DNA of 64,000 bases from Endozoicomonas montiporae CL-33 (GTDB lineage Bacteria > Pseudomonadota > Gammaproteobacteria > Pseudomonadales > Endozoicomonadaceae). This document shows, in pieces, positions 1 to 9,103 of this stretch. The DNA is taken from the NCBI RefSeq assembly GCF_001583435.1, contig NZ_CP013251.1:2315617-2379616 (forward strand). Reading direction: 5' to 3'. The translations under genes and the position numbers were made by a program. The notes under the pieces are model-generated. The model searched no databases. It was not told where the DNA came from and was given only the letters and a program-made list of their open reading frames with translations. The number at the start of each line of letters is the position of its first letter. Within the stretch, counting starts at the first letter, position 1.

Positions 1-24
1 AACAGATTAGAGGATGATGTAACC

Positions 25-891
25 ATGACCACTGAAACGGCTTTTTTTACCCTTATGGCTGAAACCAGTATTCACGCCGGAGGCAGTGAAGCAGAAGGGG
101 CTGTTGATCTGCCCATTCAACGGGAAAGGCACACTGGTTGGCCCTGTATTTTTGGTTCAGGCGTTAAGGGGGCTATGCGTGCCAAAGCAGGCAACCTTCC
201 GGATATTGATTTGAAAACGGTATTTGGCCCTGACCCTAAAGACAACAACAGCAGTGACCATGCCGGAAGCCTGTTGGTGAGCGATGCCCGCCTTCTGTTT
301 TTGCCGGTTCGTTCTCTGACAGGTCATTATCGTTGGGTATGTTGCCCTGCGTTGTTGAAGCGACTGGAAAGGGATTTGCAACGGGCCGGGCGTGAAGGTT
401 TTTCCTTTAATATTGAACTGAATGACAGCGAAGTTTTAATCGGCAAGAAGAGCAGTGCCGAACGTCTTTATCTCGAAGAATACGCTTTTGAGGTGAAGGG
501 CAGTGTCGATGAGACAGTGCTAGCAGGCCTGCAACAACTGCTGGGAGAGGAATACCACAAGGACCTCCAAAATAAACTGGCGATTGTCAGCGACGATAAC
601 TTTATGCACCTGTGTCAGGCAGCGCTGCCGGTGAATGCTCATATTGCAATTGAGTCAAAAACGAAAACCGTTCGTGATGGTGCGCTTTGGTATGAGGAGT
701 CATTAGCACCGGATACGGTTATGTATATGACGCTGGTCGCACAAAAAGGGCGCTCAGGGCAAATGACAGCACAGGGTGTGATGAGCGAAATCACTGAACA
801 GCTGTTTCGGGAACCTTACCTTCAGGTAGGAGGGAATGAAACCACCGGCATGGGCTGGTTTAAGGTGAGCCGTGTAGCGGAGGTGGTTTGA
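25..891 (+). CDS. cmr4: Cmr4, type III-B backbone subunit (Cas7 family RAMP)
   Basis: Subunit that repeats along the Cmr effector complex and cuts target RNA every six nucleotides opposite the crRNA. The 288-aa protein shows the family hallmark near the N-terminus, GAVDLPIQRERHTGWP, in which Asp28 aligns with the Asp used by Cmr4 for RNA cleavage, followed by the glycine-rich GSGVKGAMR loop. The C-terminal GGNETTGMGWFK is the second typical RAMP glycine loop. Length is normal for Cmr4. The ATG at 25 follows AGAGGATG and is the first start in the window. It is followed after one base by cmr5, so it belongs to a cmr operon whose cas10/cmr2, cmr1 and cmr3 must lie to the left of the window. Confidence 0.95.
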   Translation: MTTETAFFTLMAETSIHAGGSEAEGAVDLPIQRERHTGWPCIFGSGVKGAMRAKAGNLPDIDLKTVFGPDPKDNNSSDHAGSLLVSDARLLFLPVRSLTGHYRWVCCPALLKRLERDLQRAGREGFSFNIELNDSEVLIGKKSSAERLYLEEYAFEVKGSVDETVLAGLQQLLGEEYHKDLQNKLAIVSDDNFMHLCQAALPVNAHIAIESKTKTVRDGALWYEESLAPDTVMYMTLVAQKGRSGQMTAQGVMSEITEQLFREPYLQVGGNETTGMGWFKVSRVAEVV

Positions 892-892
892 T

Positions 893-1366
893 ATGAGTTT
901 GAAAGTAAAGGTTCGTCGCAAGGGTGAACAGCCGAAAAATGATCCGATAACAATGGATATGCCCCGTACCATCCAGCAGCAGCGGGCAAAGTTCAGTTAT
1001 GAGAAGGTAAAAGAGGTTGTTGATTTAAATAACCCGGATGCAGCGAAGCGGTTTAAGGCTTATGCAAACTCACTGCCAGCCATGGTTCAGATGAATGGTT
1101 TGGGACAAACGCTGGCATTCGCTAAAAGTAAGTTTGACTCCAAAAAACCGGAAGGTATTGCCTGGCAGCATCTTTACGATCTGATCAGTGCATGGCACCA
1201 GCGGGATACCGGGTGTTACCCAAAGACCGACGTGCTTGAAGGCATTATGTCGCAGGATATGCATGTTTACCGGCAGGCACAGGCTGAAACCCAGGCATTA
1301 ATGGTATGGGTCAAGCAGTTTGCCCGGGCCGAGATTCGTGTTGATGAAAAGGAGGGTGGTGAATGA
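893..1366 (+). CDS. cmr5: Cmr5, type III-B small subunit
   Basis: Small alpha-helical subunit that lines the Cmr complex next to Cmr4 and contacts the target RNA. The 157-aa protein carries the Cmr5 pattern: an N-terminal segment with QQQRAKFSYEKV, a central KRFKAYANSLPAMVQMNGLGQTLAF helix pair (residues about 45-75), and a C-terminal helix with ETQALMVWVKQFARAEI. It starts one base after the cmr4 stop and overlaps the cmr6 start by four bases (ATGA), so translation is probably coupled. The N-terminal 25 residues are basic and a little longer than in many Cmr5 proteins. No catalytic role is expected. Confidence 0.93.
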   Translation: MSLKVKVRRKGEQPKNDPITMDMPRTIQQQRAKFSYEKVKEVVDLNNPDAAKRFKAYANSLPAMVQMNGLGQTLAFAKSKFDSKKPEGIAWQHLYDLISAWHQRDTGCYPKTDVLEGIMSQDMHVYRQAQAETQALMVWVKQFARAEIRVDEKEGGE

Positions 1367-2541
1367 CTCTGAAGCTGCCGCTTTATAACCAGTCTGAATG
1401 TTCCAAGCCTGCTTTTCCTTATCATAAAGGACTTTGGTTTGAACGTTTCTTTTCTTATCCGGATAAATGGACAGTGGACTATTCCGGAAGGGATAAAAAC
1501 AAAAGCCGTAAAACGGAGTGGATTTCTGGCATAGCCGGTTCCTGCGGCGATGGTAATGAGATCACCCGTTTTGCCGAACGACAGGTTCGTTTGGTGAGCA
1601 GCCTTGAGGGGCAGTATCGGGTCTACGAGCTTGACTGGCATTTTGTCACAGGGATGGGCAACCCACACCCTGTAGAGAATGGTTTTCTCTGGCATCCGAC
1701 GTTGGGCACTCCCTACCTTCAAGGTTCATCCATAAAGGGTTTGTTGCGTAGCTGGATGGAAGAACAGGGCGCTGATAAGGCACTGTTGCACCGCTGGTTT
1801 GGCAGTGAATCGAAAGATTCAAAAGTACCAAAAGACTCAACAGAACAGAAGAAGGATAATCAGGCAGGTAGTCTGATTTTTCACGACGCTGTGCCAACAA
1901 AGCAGCCTGTGGTCGGGTTGGATATCATGACACCCCACATGGACAAGTGGTATGAAAAAGGCGGCAGTGGTCAGCCTGCCGACAAACATCAGACGATTCC
2001 GGCTGACTGGCATAATCCGGTACCGGTTCCGTTTCTGGTGACAAAAAATGCCAGCTTTTTGTTTGCAGTGTCACCACGCACAGAAGCCATGAAAGAAGAC
2101 ATGGGTAAGGTGATGGATGAACTGGCTAAGGCCCTGGAATGGCTGGGTGTAGGTTCCAAAACGTCCGTAGGCTATGGCTCTATGAGCCCAGACCTAAAGG
2201 CCGAAGAAGGTTTTGCAAACGAGTTGGCAGAACATTTGGAAAAAGAGCAGGAAGAAAAGCACAAGTCTGCACTGTCACCCGCACAGTTGTCACTGTTCCA
2301 CCTTGAACAACAGCTCATCAGTGACAAAAACAGCGGTATAAAAAATGCCGGTGGTGCCTGCAAGCAACAATTAAACGAAGTGAAAAACCAGGCGGTTACG
2401 GAAAACTGGACGTTTGATGATCTGGAAGCATTGAGGTTGCTGGCCATTAACGTGCTTAAACAGCATGGTCCCGATCCTAAAAAAGGAAAGGGCAAGGAGT
2501 TAATGAAATCCATTCGGGCATTGCAGGAGCAGGCAAAGTGA
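1363..2541 (+). CDS. cmr6: Cmr6, type III-B RAMP subunit
   Basis: Cas7-like subunit that caps the 3' end of the crRNA in Cmr complexes. The 392-aa protein has the RAMP glycine loop GTPYLQGSSIKGLLRSWME (residues about 110-128), a central insert rich in lysine and aspartate (ESKDSKVPKDSTEQKKDN), and the second conserved segment EWLGVGSKTSVGYGSM. After this comes a C-terminal helical tail of about 110 residues, so the protein is somewhat longer than average for the family. It overlaps cmr5 by four bases and its TGA overlaps the ATG of cas6 by one base, in keeping with one transcript. Confidence 0.93.
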   Translation: MTLKLPLYNQSECSKPAFPYHKGLWFERFFSYPDKWTVDYSGRDKNKSRKTEWISGIAGSCGDGNEITRFAERQVRLVSSLEGQYRVYELDWHFVTGMGNPHPVENGFLWHPTLGTPYLQGSSIKGLLRSWMEEQGADKALLHRWFGSESKDSKVPKDSTEQKKDNQAGSLIFHDAVPTKQPVVGLDIMTPHMDKWYEKGGSGQPADKHQTIPADWHNPVPVPFLVTKNASFLFAVSPRTEAMKEDMGKVMDELAKALEWLGVGSKTSVGYGSMSPDLKAEEGFANELAEHLEKEQEEKHKSALSPAQLSLFHLEQQLISDKNSGIKNAGGACKQQLNEVKNQAVTENWTFDDLEALRLLAINVLKQHGPDPKKGKGKELMKSIRALQEQAK

Positions 2542-3440
2542 TGCAGGTCTTACCTTTGGCACGTTACCGCTTCCGCGTTCGTCTGCACGACACCTTGCAA
2601 CTGCCGGAGTTTTCCGGATCGTTGATGCGAAGCGTGTTTGGTAATGCACTGAAACGGTTAGCCTGTGCTGCTCAAGGAGATGAGCCTTGTTCAGGTGGGT
2701 GTGCCTATAAACGATTGTTTGATCCGCAGCGCCCCGAACGGGGGCGTTTTCCGGAAAATCCGCCGCCTTATGTGATTCAACCACCAAGGCAAACCCGTGT
2801 GGAAGCAGGGCAGTGTTTGCAATTTTCCATGGTGTTGATGGGTAAGGCTCTGGATGACCTTCCCATCGTCGTACAGGCGTGGCAACAGGCATTGTCGGTG
2901 GGATTAGGCAAAGAGCGAGTGACCGGACAGCTTCTGGATGTTTGTTTGGTCGGTGAAGGAGAACAACAGGAGGTCTATTCATCACTGGACTGTCGTTATC
3001 AGCCCCATAAGGCAGAGGTGTTGTTACCCGTACAGTCGTCTGGTGCTGTCGCTATGAATTTATTGACACCCTTGCGGCTGCAACAACAAAAGCGATTTCT
3101 TAAACCAGAAGGGTTAACAACAGAGTTGCTGGCAAAAGCGCTGTTACGCCGTACCCGTTTGGCAGGTGAGATTTATCTTGGGTTAACGACGCCGGATTGG
3201 CATCAGTTTGCTCAATGGTTTGAATCGGTAACGATGCGAAGTGATCTACGCTGGCAAACCGTTGAACGATATTCAAGCCGACAAAAGCAGTCTATGAAAC
3301 TCGGTGGGTTGTTGGGCTCCATTCAGCTGGATAATTTGCCTGCTGAATTAATGCCCTGGTTAAAGCTTGGCGAGTATTTGCATTTGGGTAAAAACAGTTC
3401 ATTCGGGCTTGGACAATATCATCTGCAGGTAATGGCCTGA
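2541..3440 (+). CDS. cas6: Cas6, pre-crRNA processing endoribonuclease
   Basis: Predicted to cut the repeats of the CRISPR transcripts to make crRNAs. The 299-aa protein has two ferredoxin-like halves; the C-terminal part ends with GEYLHLGKNSSFGLGQYHL, the glycine-rich loop typical of Cas6, and the N-terminal part has a CSGGCAYKRLFDP cysteine cluster seen in the Cas6 branch that accompanies some type III systems. The ATG at 2541 shares its A with the cmr6 stop; a GTG one codon earlier is also possible. Being last of the cmr genes, it should be the processing enzyme for all five repeat loci here. The catalytic residue cannot be read off by eye. Confidence 0.88.
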   Translation: MQVLPLARYRFRVRLHDTLQLPEFSGSLMRSVFGNALKRLACAAQGDEPCSGGCAYKRLFDPQRPERGRFPENPPPYVIQPPRQTRVEAGQCLQFSMVLMGKALDDLPIVVQAWQQALSVGLGKERVTGQLLDVCLVGEGEQQEVYSSLDCRYQPHKAEVLLPVQSSGAVAMNLLTPLRLQQQKRFLKPEGLTTELLAKALLRRTRLAGEIYLGLTTPDWHQFAQWFESVTMRSDLRWQTVERYSSRQKQSMKLGGLLGSIQLDNLPAELMPWLKLGEYLHLGKNSSFGLGQYHLQVMA

Positions 3441-3478
3441 TGTATTGAAGAAGTAAAATTCAACAAGGCAAGACAACA

Positions 3479-4012
3479 ATGAAAATAAAACATAAATTTA
3501 TGTTTGCGCTGGTGACTACAGCTGTATTGACTGGCTGTAGTAAAGACTATGATTTTAGTGGTCGTTATGAAGCCACGGTGGGTGACAATTGTGAACCTGA
3601 CAAGATCCCTTCGACTTTACTCACCATTTCACCTGTTGGTAGTGATAAGTCAACTTATACTGCAAGGCTGGCTTCAGAATTTGCATCTGGTGTCTTTCCG
3701 GTAACCAGCTCTGCAGCATCCGTTTCAAAAGATGGAAATATCGTATTCAGTTTCTTTAAACAAGGTAAAGCCAGCTTCTTTTCCAGTGAACCATCCATCG
3801 ATATGCACATGAATCTCATTAAAAGGGATAGAGACCATATCTACATTAGCAACTGGCAAGTAGAAATGCGCAGCGAAGTGTCTTCCAGTATAGGGGCTAA
3901 TTTTGACTTTGTTAAAGACAAAGAGCTGGAAATGATGGGGCAGCGTGTTCCTAATGATATGTCTTATGTCGCTGGCGACAAAGGACTGTGTTTACGAAGA
4001 ATTACTATTTAA
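3479..4012 (+). CDS. Lipoprotein of unknown function within the cas operon
   Basis: The 177-aa protein starts with a lipoprotein signal peptide: a basic start (MKIKHKF), a hydrophobic core and the lipobox LTGC, so mature Cys20 would be acylated. The mature part (DYDFSGRYEATVGDNCEPDK...) looks like a small beta-rich periplasmic domain with a second cysteine pair (NCEP and GLCLRR near the C-terminus) that could form a disulfide. I do not recognise the family. It lies 38 bases after cas6 and 20 bases before the CARF nuclease on the same strand, so it is very probably co-transcribed with them. A lipoprotein is an unusual member of a cas operon; it could pair with the membrane CARF protein at 9584, but this is inference. 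Confidence 0.75.
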   Translation: MKIKHKFMFALVTTAVLTGCSKDYDFSGRYEATVGDNCEPDKIPSTLLTISPVGSDKSTYTARLASEFASGVFPVTSSAASVSKDGNIVFSFFKQGKASFFSSEPSIDMHMNLIKRDRDHIYISNWQVEMRSEVSSSIGANFDFVKDKELEMMGQRVPNDMSYVAGDKGLCLRRITI

Positions 4013-4032
4013 TAAAACAGGGAGCCAGAATA

Positions 4033-5283
4033 ATGAGTAATACCGATATACGCTCCTTGATGGTATGCATTGTTACCAAACAGAATGCTGCCAATATCCT
4101 TCCTGTAATGACCATGAAACCGGATATCGTGGTATTGGCGGTATCGGACGATATGAAAATGGGCTCAGAAAACCTCAGTCAATGGTTTTTAACCCATGGT
4201 GATTTTCGACCGGAGCAGATTGTAGCCATGGATGGTTTGCCAGACCGTGGTATTGATCGTATCAGTGACTATGCGCTGGAATTGCTCATCAAAATCGAAG
4301 AGCAATGGCCGGATTATAAAGTGATACTAAACACCACTGGCGGCAATAAACTGATGACACTGGCGATGGTAGACGCTTTCCGGAAGGGTGGTGTGAGCGA
4401 TATGGTGTATGCCGACACTCAGCATAATGTACTGGAAGTGATTGAACCGGCTAAAACACCGTCGATTCCAATTTCTTCTGTCTTTACTATTTCTGGCTAT
4501 CTTGCAGCTCAGAATCGAATTGCCCGTAAGGCCAGCAGTGACGAACAGGCATGGTGCGAACGAGCTTTAGAACGAAAAGCCCTGACGAAATGGTTGGCGA
4601 ACCATATGGATAAGCTGCTTCAAGAAAAGGGCGGCGGTATTCTGCCTCAGATTAATGGCGCAGCGGCTTTGGCGCTGGATAAAAACGGTGGTTTAAAACC
4701 CCACTGTAATCAACAGGATCTCCACTACGTTAATCCTCCGTCGAAGGCGGTGCTTAAAAAGCTGAAGGAGAATGGCATTCTCGAATGGTCTGAAGATCGT
4801 CCGAATACTGTTTACTTTACCCATGCCGAGCCAACCCGTTACATCAGCGGCGGTTGGCTGGAAGAGTACGTTTGGCATATCGCCACAGATTCCAATGCCG
4901 AACATGTTGCGGCAGGTCTGGATATACACGACGGTCAACATCGAAAAGACGATGTGCGTAATGAGCTGGATCTTGTGTTGGTGCACAACAACCGAATGCT
5001 GCTGGTGGAATGCAAAACCAGCCAGATTCAGAAAGACCGGCAGAAAGAGTCAGACATTATTCACAAACTGGACAGCATTGGCACCCATGCAGGTGGTTTG
5101 TTTTGTGAGCGCCTGCTGGTGAGTGCCAGTCCGCTGGATCATGAAAACCGACAAGGGCGAACCATTAAAGTGTCGTCCCGAGCCAAAGGCTATTCTATTG
5201 ATGTTCTGCAATACCTTGAGATCAAACAATTCCGGCAGTTGATTGATCACTGGCTGGCAAAAGGTGAATTACCGAAAGGCTGA
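4033..5283 (+). CDS. CARF-domain PD-(D/E)XK nuclease, Can2/Card1-like effector
   Basis: Ancillary effector of type III CRISPR: cyclic oligoadenylate made by Cas10 binds the CARF domain and switches on a nuclease domain that cuts nucleic acid non-specifically. The N-terminal CARF domain (about residues 1-150) contains VILNTTGGNK at 97-106, the classical CARF loop. A middle winged-helix-like linker follows, then a C-terminal PD-(D/E)XK domain with GWLEEYVW, NELDLVLV and LLVECKTSQ (about residues 275-330), giving the E, D and ExK residues. At 416 aa it is a little longer than Card1. The start at 4033 (MSNTDIRS) follows AGGGAG and is preferred over an upstream in-frame start that overlaps the lipoprotein gene. 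Confidence 0.9.
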   Translation: MSNTDIRSLMVCIVTKQNAANILPVMTMKPDIVVLAVSDDMKMGSENLSQWFLTHGDFRPEQIVAMDGLPDRGIDRISDYALELLIKIEEQWPDYKVILNTTGGNKLMTLAMVDAFRKGGVSDMVYADTQHNVLEVIEPAKTPSIPISSVFTISGYLAAQNRIARKASSDEQAWCERALERKALTKWLANHMDKLLQEKGGGILPQINGAAALALDKNGGLKPHCNQQDLHYVNPPSKAVLKKLKENGILEWSEDRPNTVYFTHAEPTRYISGGWLEEYVWHIATDSNAEHVAAGLDIHDGQHRKDDVRNELDLVLVHNNRMLLVECKTSQIQKDRQKESDIIHKLDSIGTHAGGLFCERLLVSASPLDHENRQGRTIKVSSRAKGYSIDVLQYLEIKQFRQLIDHWLAKGELPKG

Positions 5284-5398
5284 TGTCGTTAATCAATGGT
5301 GTAAAGGGGAAAAAATGAACAGAATGTTGTACAAAATAACAGTGCTGGGCAGACCCCTTTGCAAGCTATTGAAACTGAAGTATTATTTTGGGTCTAGA

Positions 5399-5434
5399 GT
5401 TCCGGAACGTCCCTGACTTTGAAGGGATTAAGAC
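5399..5434 (+). CRISPR. Solitary CRISPR repeat, leader-side end of a split array
   Basis: One intact 36-nt repeat (GTTCCGGAAC-GT-CCCTGACTTTGAAGGGATTAAGAC in three parts). The 55 bases before it (CCCCTTTGCAAGC..., about 5352-5398) match the array-proximal end of the leaders found at the other arrays. The following spacer is cut by the IS110 element, and the next repeat of the same subtype is at 8901. The upstream part of the leader is not recognisable. Confidence 0.88.
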
Positions 5435-6512
5435 GTTTATCGTTGCTGTACTCTTCTGAGTAACTCCCCATGAGCTCGCCGGTTGCTAAAACAACCCTAA
5501 CCGACGGCGGTTTCAACCGGCGTTAATGTGAAGCCCATATCTTTAGCCTTCTGCTTCAGGGTTTTTAAAACTCTTTCTCTGTAACGCTGCTCAAAGTATT
5601 CCTGACCTTCATCTACATACTGGCTCCCATGCTTGAGCATACTGTAAACCAGCCTTGCCAGCTTATGCGCTGTTGCCGTAATCGCCTTTGGAGCACCAAG
5701 CTTGCTTCGCATTCTTCGGTAATAAGCACCCAAAGCACTTTTTGATCTGGTCAGTGAATAAGCCGCCAACCTGAATGCTGTTGCGGCTGCGCCTGGCAAA
5801 CGCTTGGTTTTCCGGTTCAGAACTTTACCACCGGATATTTTGGTTCCGGGACAGAGCCCTAACCAGGAGGCAAAATGTTTAGCGGAAGGCCATCGACTCA
5901 TATCCAGACCGATTTCTGAAACAATCTTCAGAGCCGTATTTTCGTCGATGCCGTCGATATCAGTCAGATCGACACCACTCACCCGGTTGAGCTCTGAACG
6001 CACATCAAAGTCTGGAGCGCAACGGGACTTCCGTTTTTTTGAAGGCTTATCTGGCGTAGAAGGCTTTTGAGAGTCTTTATCATCTTTGCTGTCAAATGTG
6101 TTGAGCTTCTGTTCCAGAGCTTTGTCACAAGCCCTGATTTTTTCATCATAAGTATCGTAAAGTTCAACAGCTTGCCGCAGAGCAAATACATGCTCATCCC
6201 GATAATGCCCCTTCAGGGATTTGGCGATTTCTTCCTCGGATTTTTTGCAGTGCTTGTCACGATATCTGGCCAGCTCCACAGGATTCCGCTGCCCATTCAG
6301 TATGGCGCGGATAATAGTCATACCGGTTTTTCCGGTAATATCAGTCACCACATTATCCAGTAACAGATTCATCTGTCGAAGTGCCTTTTGCATATGCTGG
6401 ATGTGGGAAGCACGGTAGCCAACAAGAGTGTCACGTTGTCGTCTATAGGATCGCAATGAACAAACCTGTTCATCCGGGCGGAACGCGCCATTGAGCAATC
6501 CGTAAGTATGTA

Positions 6513-8237
6513 GTGCCTGTCAGAAAACCTCAGAAAATTCGCAGCGAATTCTGGCTGTCATGCACCCATCGCAGCTGAATTCTACTGTTATGGCAAGTAG
6601 AGGCTATTTTTTGTACTCAGCAGCGTGAAGTAAAAGCAAAAATGCCACTTCTGAAGCGTGCAAAACCCTCATGCCAGGCATGATAAAACAAAAACTGACC
6701 GGTAGCTGGCTGAAAAGCTATTGACGATCTCTGGTCAGAAGAAGTTTGCCCAACCGTTTCAGATTGCCGGCAACAACAGCCAGTGCAACGTATCGCTTAA
6801 AGCCCTCAATGCCTTTATCCGGACACTTATCGAGGCCGTTGGATTCCAATGCATTTATATCCGACTCCACGGCTGAGTGTTTTCTTTTTGCCCGGATAAA
6901 TTCCAGATGGGTTTCACGCTTTTTGTCACTGGCTGACAGTCTGCCTTTCTTGGGCAGAACCGGACGTTCAAGAAGAGCTTCCAACTTCTCAAGATTGTCC
7001 GGGCTCCAGAAACCCTTGTCGTAGCTCACCTGATTCAATGCTGGAAACCGCTTTTTAGCATCTTCTGCCATAGGTACAGTAACCTGGTCGTCTGTTTGCT
7101 TTTGCATGACCTGATGATGCAAAGTAAAACCAAATTGATCCTGTAGCACGCAAACTCGTAGCCCCAGTTCTACCGGTGTACCGGCCTTGCCTTTGCTGAT
7201 CCACTCGGTGTGTGGTTCAAAAATCGAGAATATCTTCTCGCTATGGGGAATCTGTTCGTGCTCAATAACTCGCCGGTAAATCAGAGCTATCTGGTGCTTG
7301 CCGTGAGCAATGTGGTATTTGAGATTTTCCAGCCTTGGTTCATCGGGTTGTTTCTTCACCAACAAAGACAAGGTCACTTCCGCCTTGTGCAGAACGGCGC
7401 TGCTGTACTTGATGTACTCAACATGAGCCATCTCAATATCGTGCTGTCGCAGGCGCTTTTTCAGCTCACAGGAAGCGCCGGAGTGTTTCAGGTTCCGCGC
7501 TTTGTGGTAACGCTTACGGTGTTGATTCTTGAGATATTCACGCTGGCGCCACCCCGGAAGCTGGTATTGTTCAGCAAGGGTTGATGCAAACTCGATACTT
7601 TTACGGCAAGCATCGCTCAACAGGCTGATATCCGTAGGGAAGTGGACATCGGTTTTAACTACGAACGAATCGGCACGGCCATGTAACGGTTCGTCTTTTT
7701 TTTAACCAGCATATGGCCTGCTGCCACGACGACCTGATTGATCTGATCGAGAATTTCAGGGGTGAAGTGGCTGATATTATCCTGCAATGTCTGTATATGG
7801 TAAGAGCGCGTACAGTAAGGACCGTGGCCAAGCATTTGTCTAAGAGAACCATGTTCATTGGCAAGCTCTCTCAGACGGTCGTAGTCGCAGTTAGTAACCA
7901 AACGAAGTGTGCCAAGCACCAGTATTTTCCAGAACTCCATACCGGGACGACCATTGTTCTGGTCAGTGGTGGTCATGGTATCGAGTACCTGAAAAACCTG
8001 ATTACGCAGTTCGATATTTGTCCATATGTGCTGTAAAGCCCGCAATAGCCGGGGAATATCGTCCCTCGATTTGGCGTCGAAGGTGATGGCAGAGATATCA
8101 ATCTCTCCCAGCTGCATTTGTGGGTTGATGGTTTGGCGCATAAATTGAGAAAAACAGCCTGTTTTGGGAAATCTTCATGAACTATATGGGGCTGCAGGCT
8201 TCTGTATTCAAGTGCTTGAGGGTTTCCGGACAGGCAC
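6513..8237 (-). mobile_element. ISNCY-type insertion sequence, copy 1 (1725 bp)
   Basis: Both ends were read directly: imperfect inverted repeats beginning GTGCCTGTC (left GTGCCTGTCAGAAAACC, right complement GTGCCTGTCCGGAAACC) flanked by the 6-bp target duplication TATGTA at 6507-6512 and 8238-8243. A near-identical copy of equal length lies at 25983-27707. It sits inside the IS110 transposase gene. Confidence 0.92.
6718..8141 (-). CDS. ISNCY-type transposase, two frames joined at an A8 run
   Basis: The first frame (8141 down to 7659) gives MRQTINPQMQLGEIDIS... through GHMLVKKK; the second (to 6718) resumes with DEPLHGRADSFVVKTDVHFPTDISLLSDACRKS. The switch lies at eight adenines on the coding strand (7696-7703), and the total length requires a -1 shift, giving about 474 aa. 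The other copy at 26188 has exactly the same arrangement, which suggests programmed slippage as known in several IS families, though inheritance of a shared mutation cannot be excluded. The family call rests on resemblance to transposases labelled ISNCY; IS1182/IS5-like is the alternative. Confidence 0.8.
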
Positions 8238-8900
8238 TATGTAACTGCAAAAGCCATTGGCAGTCCAGAACGTCAGACTTACGTCCGGCAACATTCTTTA
8301 CATGTCGTGCATTGACCAGTTTTACATCAAGCCCCCGGGATTCCAGTATTTCAAACGCAGGTATCCAGTAAATCCCGGTTGACTCCATCACAACGGTGGT
8401 AATGCCAAGCTTTACGAGCCAGTCAGCCATAGCTTCAAGGTCTGCGGTAAAACAGCCAAATGAACGCACCGGTTGTTCATCTAACTCTTCTGGCACTGCA
8501 ACAAAGTGTGACTCTGACCCGATATCAATACCGGCGGCAAAGAGATTGATTTTCTCCAGATGTCCAGCAATACGCTTTTTGACTCTGTCAGAATGGGAAC
8601 GGTTGGATTTGCTGCGGCGAGACATGGTTTACCCTCTATACTTCTGTGCGAAGGCATATCCGGATATGGGGCTGTCGATGATTCGCATTCTTCCGAACGA
8701 GATCGCATATTGCGTCATCAGTGATGTTGTCGCCAGCTCCCCGACCACGCTTTCAAACGGGCAAAAGGCACCAGTGTGTTTACGGTCTCTGGTCCGGATA
8801 TGTCTTCCTTTCTATCATAGGCATGTAGGCAGTAGTTGGGAGAAAAGTTACTCATAGATGTTCAGCCGGGGGCCCGGCTTGGAGCGCTTTCAATATACTG

Positions 8901-8936
8901 GTTCCGGAACGTCCCTGACTTTGAAGGGATTAAGAC
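8901..8936 (+). CRISPR. CRISPR repeat, distal side of the IS110-split array
   Basis: Intact 36-nt repeat with the same GT at positions 11-12 as the repeat at 5399, a variant seen nowhere else in the window. It therefore belongs to the same original array, now separated by 3.47 kb of transposons. No further repeat follows, so this locus held two repeats and one spacer when it was broken. Confidence 0.88.
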
Positions 8937-9019
8937 AATAGTTTGATAAACTTCGGGAACAGGAACCCCTCCACGACCTGCATCAATACACCACACCCAC
9001 CATCATGCTTTAATCCCCC

Positions 9020-9029
9020 ACAAGCTTGT
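9020..9029. promoter_or_regulatory. ACAAGCTTGT palindrome upstream of the membrane effector genes
   Basis: A 10-bp perfect palindrome 75 bases before the start codon at 9104. The same sequence, or one with a final C, lies upstream of the genes at 13094 (minus), 27938, 30592 and 36071. The region 8937-9103 otherwise contains no gene. Function as an operator or promoter element is inference. Confidence 0.5.
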
Positions 9030-9103
9030 AAACCATCACATCGCACTGGCTCCGGTTTACTCTACAGCGGTCAAAAAACTATCCAATAAAAAGGAAAAGG
9101 TGT

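Larger units (their letters stand above)
5497..8625 (-). pseudogene. IS110 transposase, split by an ISNCY-type insertion
   Basis: DEDD recombinase of IS110 type. The N-terminal RuvC-like part is read from 8625 to 8238 (AAGIDIGSESHFV, VVMESTGIYW and KSDVLDCQWL carry the D, E and DxxD residues). The C-terminal Tnp part runs from 6506 to 5497 and has DIDGIDENTALKIVSEIG and the SGGK motif region. Removing the inserted element and one copy of the 6-bp duplication TATGTA restores a single frame of 465 aa through QLHTYGLLNG. The gene is therefore a recent and simple disruption: no other lesion is visible. Confidence 0.88.
5470..8890 (-). mobile_element. IS110-family element, interrupted by an ISNCY-type element (ends approximate)
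   Basis: The element lies between two CRISPR repeats of the same subtype (5399-5434 and 8901-8936), so it most likely entered a spacer. IS110 elements lack clear inverted repeats, and the exact ends cannot be read here. Without the inserted 1.73-kb element it would be about 1.7 kb. The non-coding stretch of about 250 bases upstream of the transposase (8626-8880) fits the long non-coding end that encodes the bridge RNA in IS110-group elements; whether it does so here is inference. Confidence 0.7.

Noticed and set aside
4772..5122. Plus-strand alternative frame inside the CARF nuclease gene
   Set aside because: Overlaps the PD-(D/E)XK domain in another frame and matches nothing recognisable.
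8396..8857. Plus-strand open frame of 153 codons opposite the IS110 transposase
   Set aside because: It is antisense to the conserved RuvC-like domain, has a composition typical of a shadow frame and no ribosome site.
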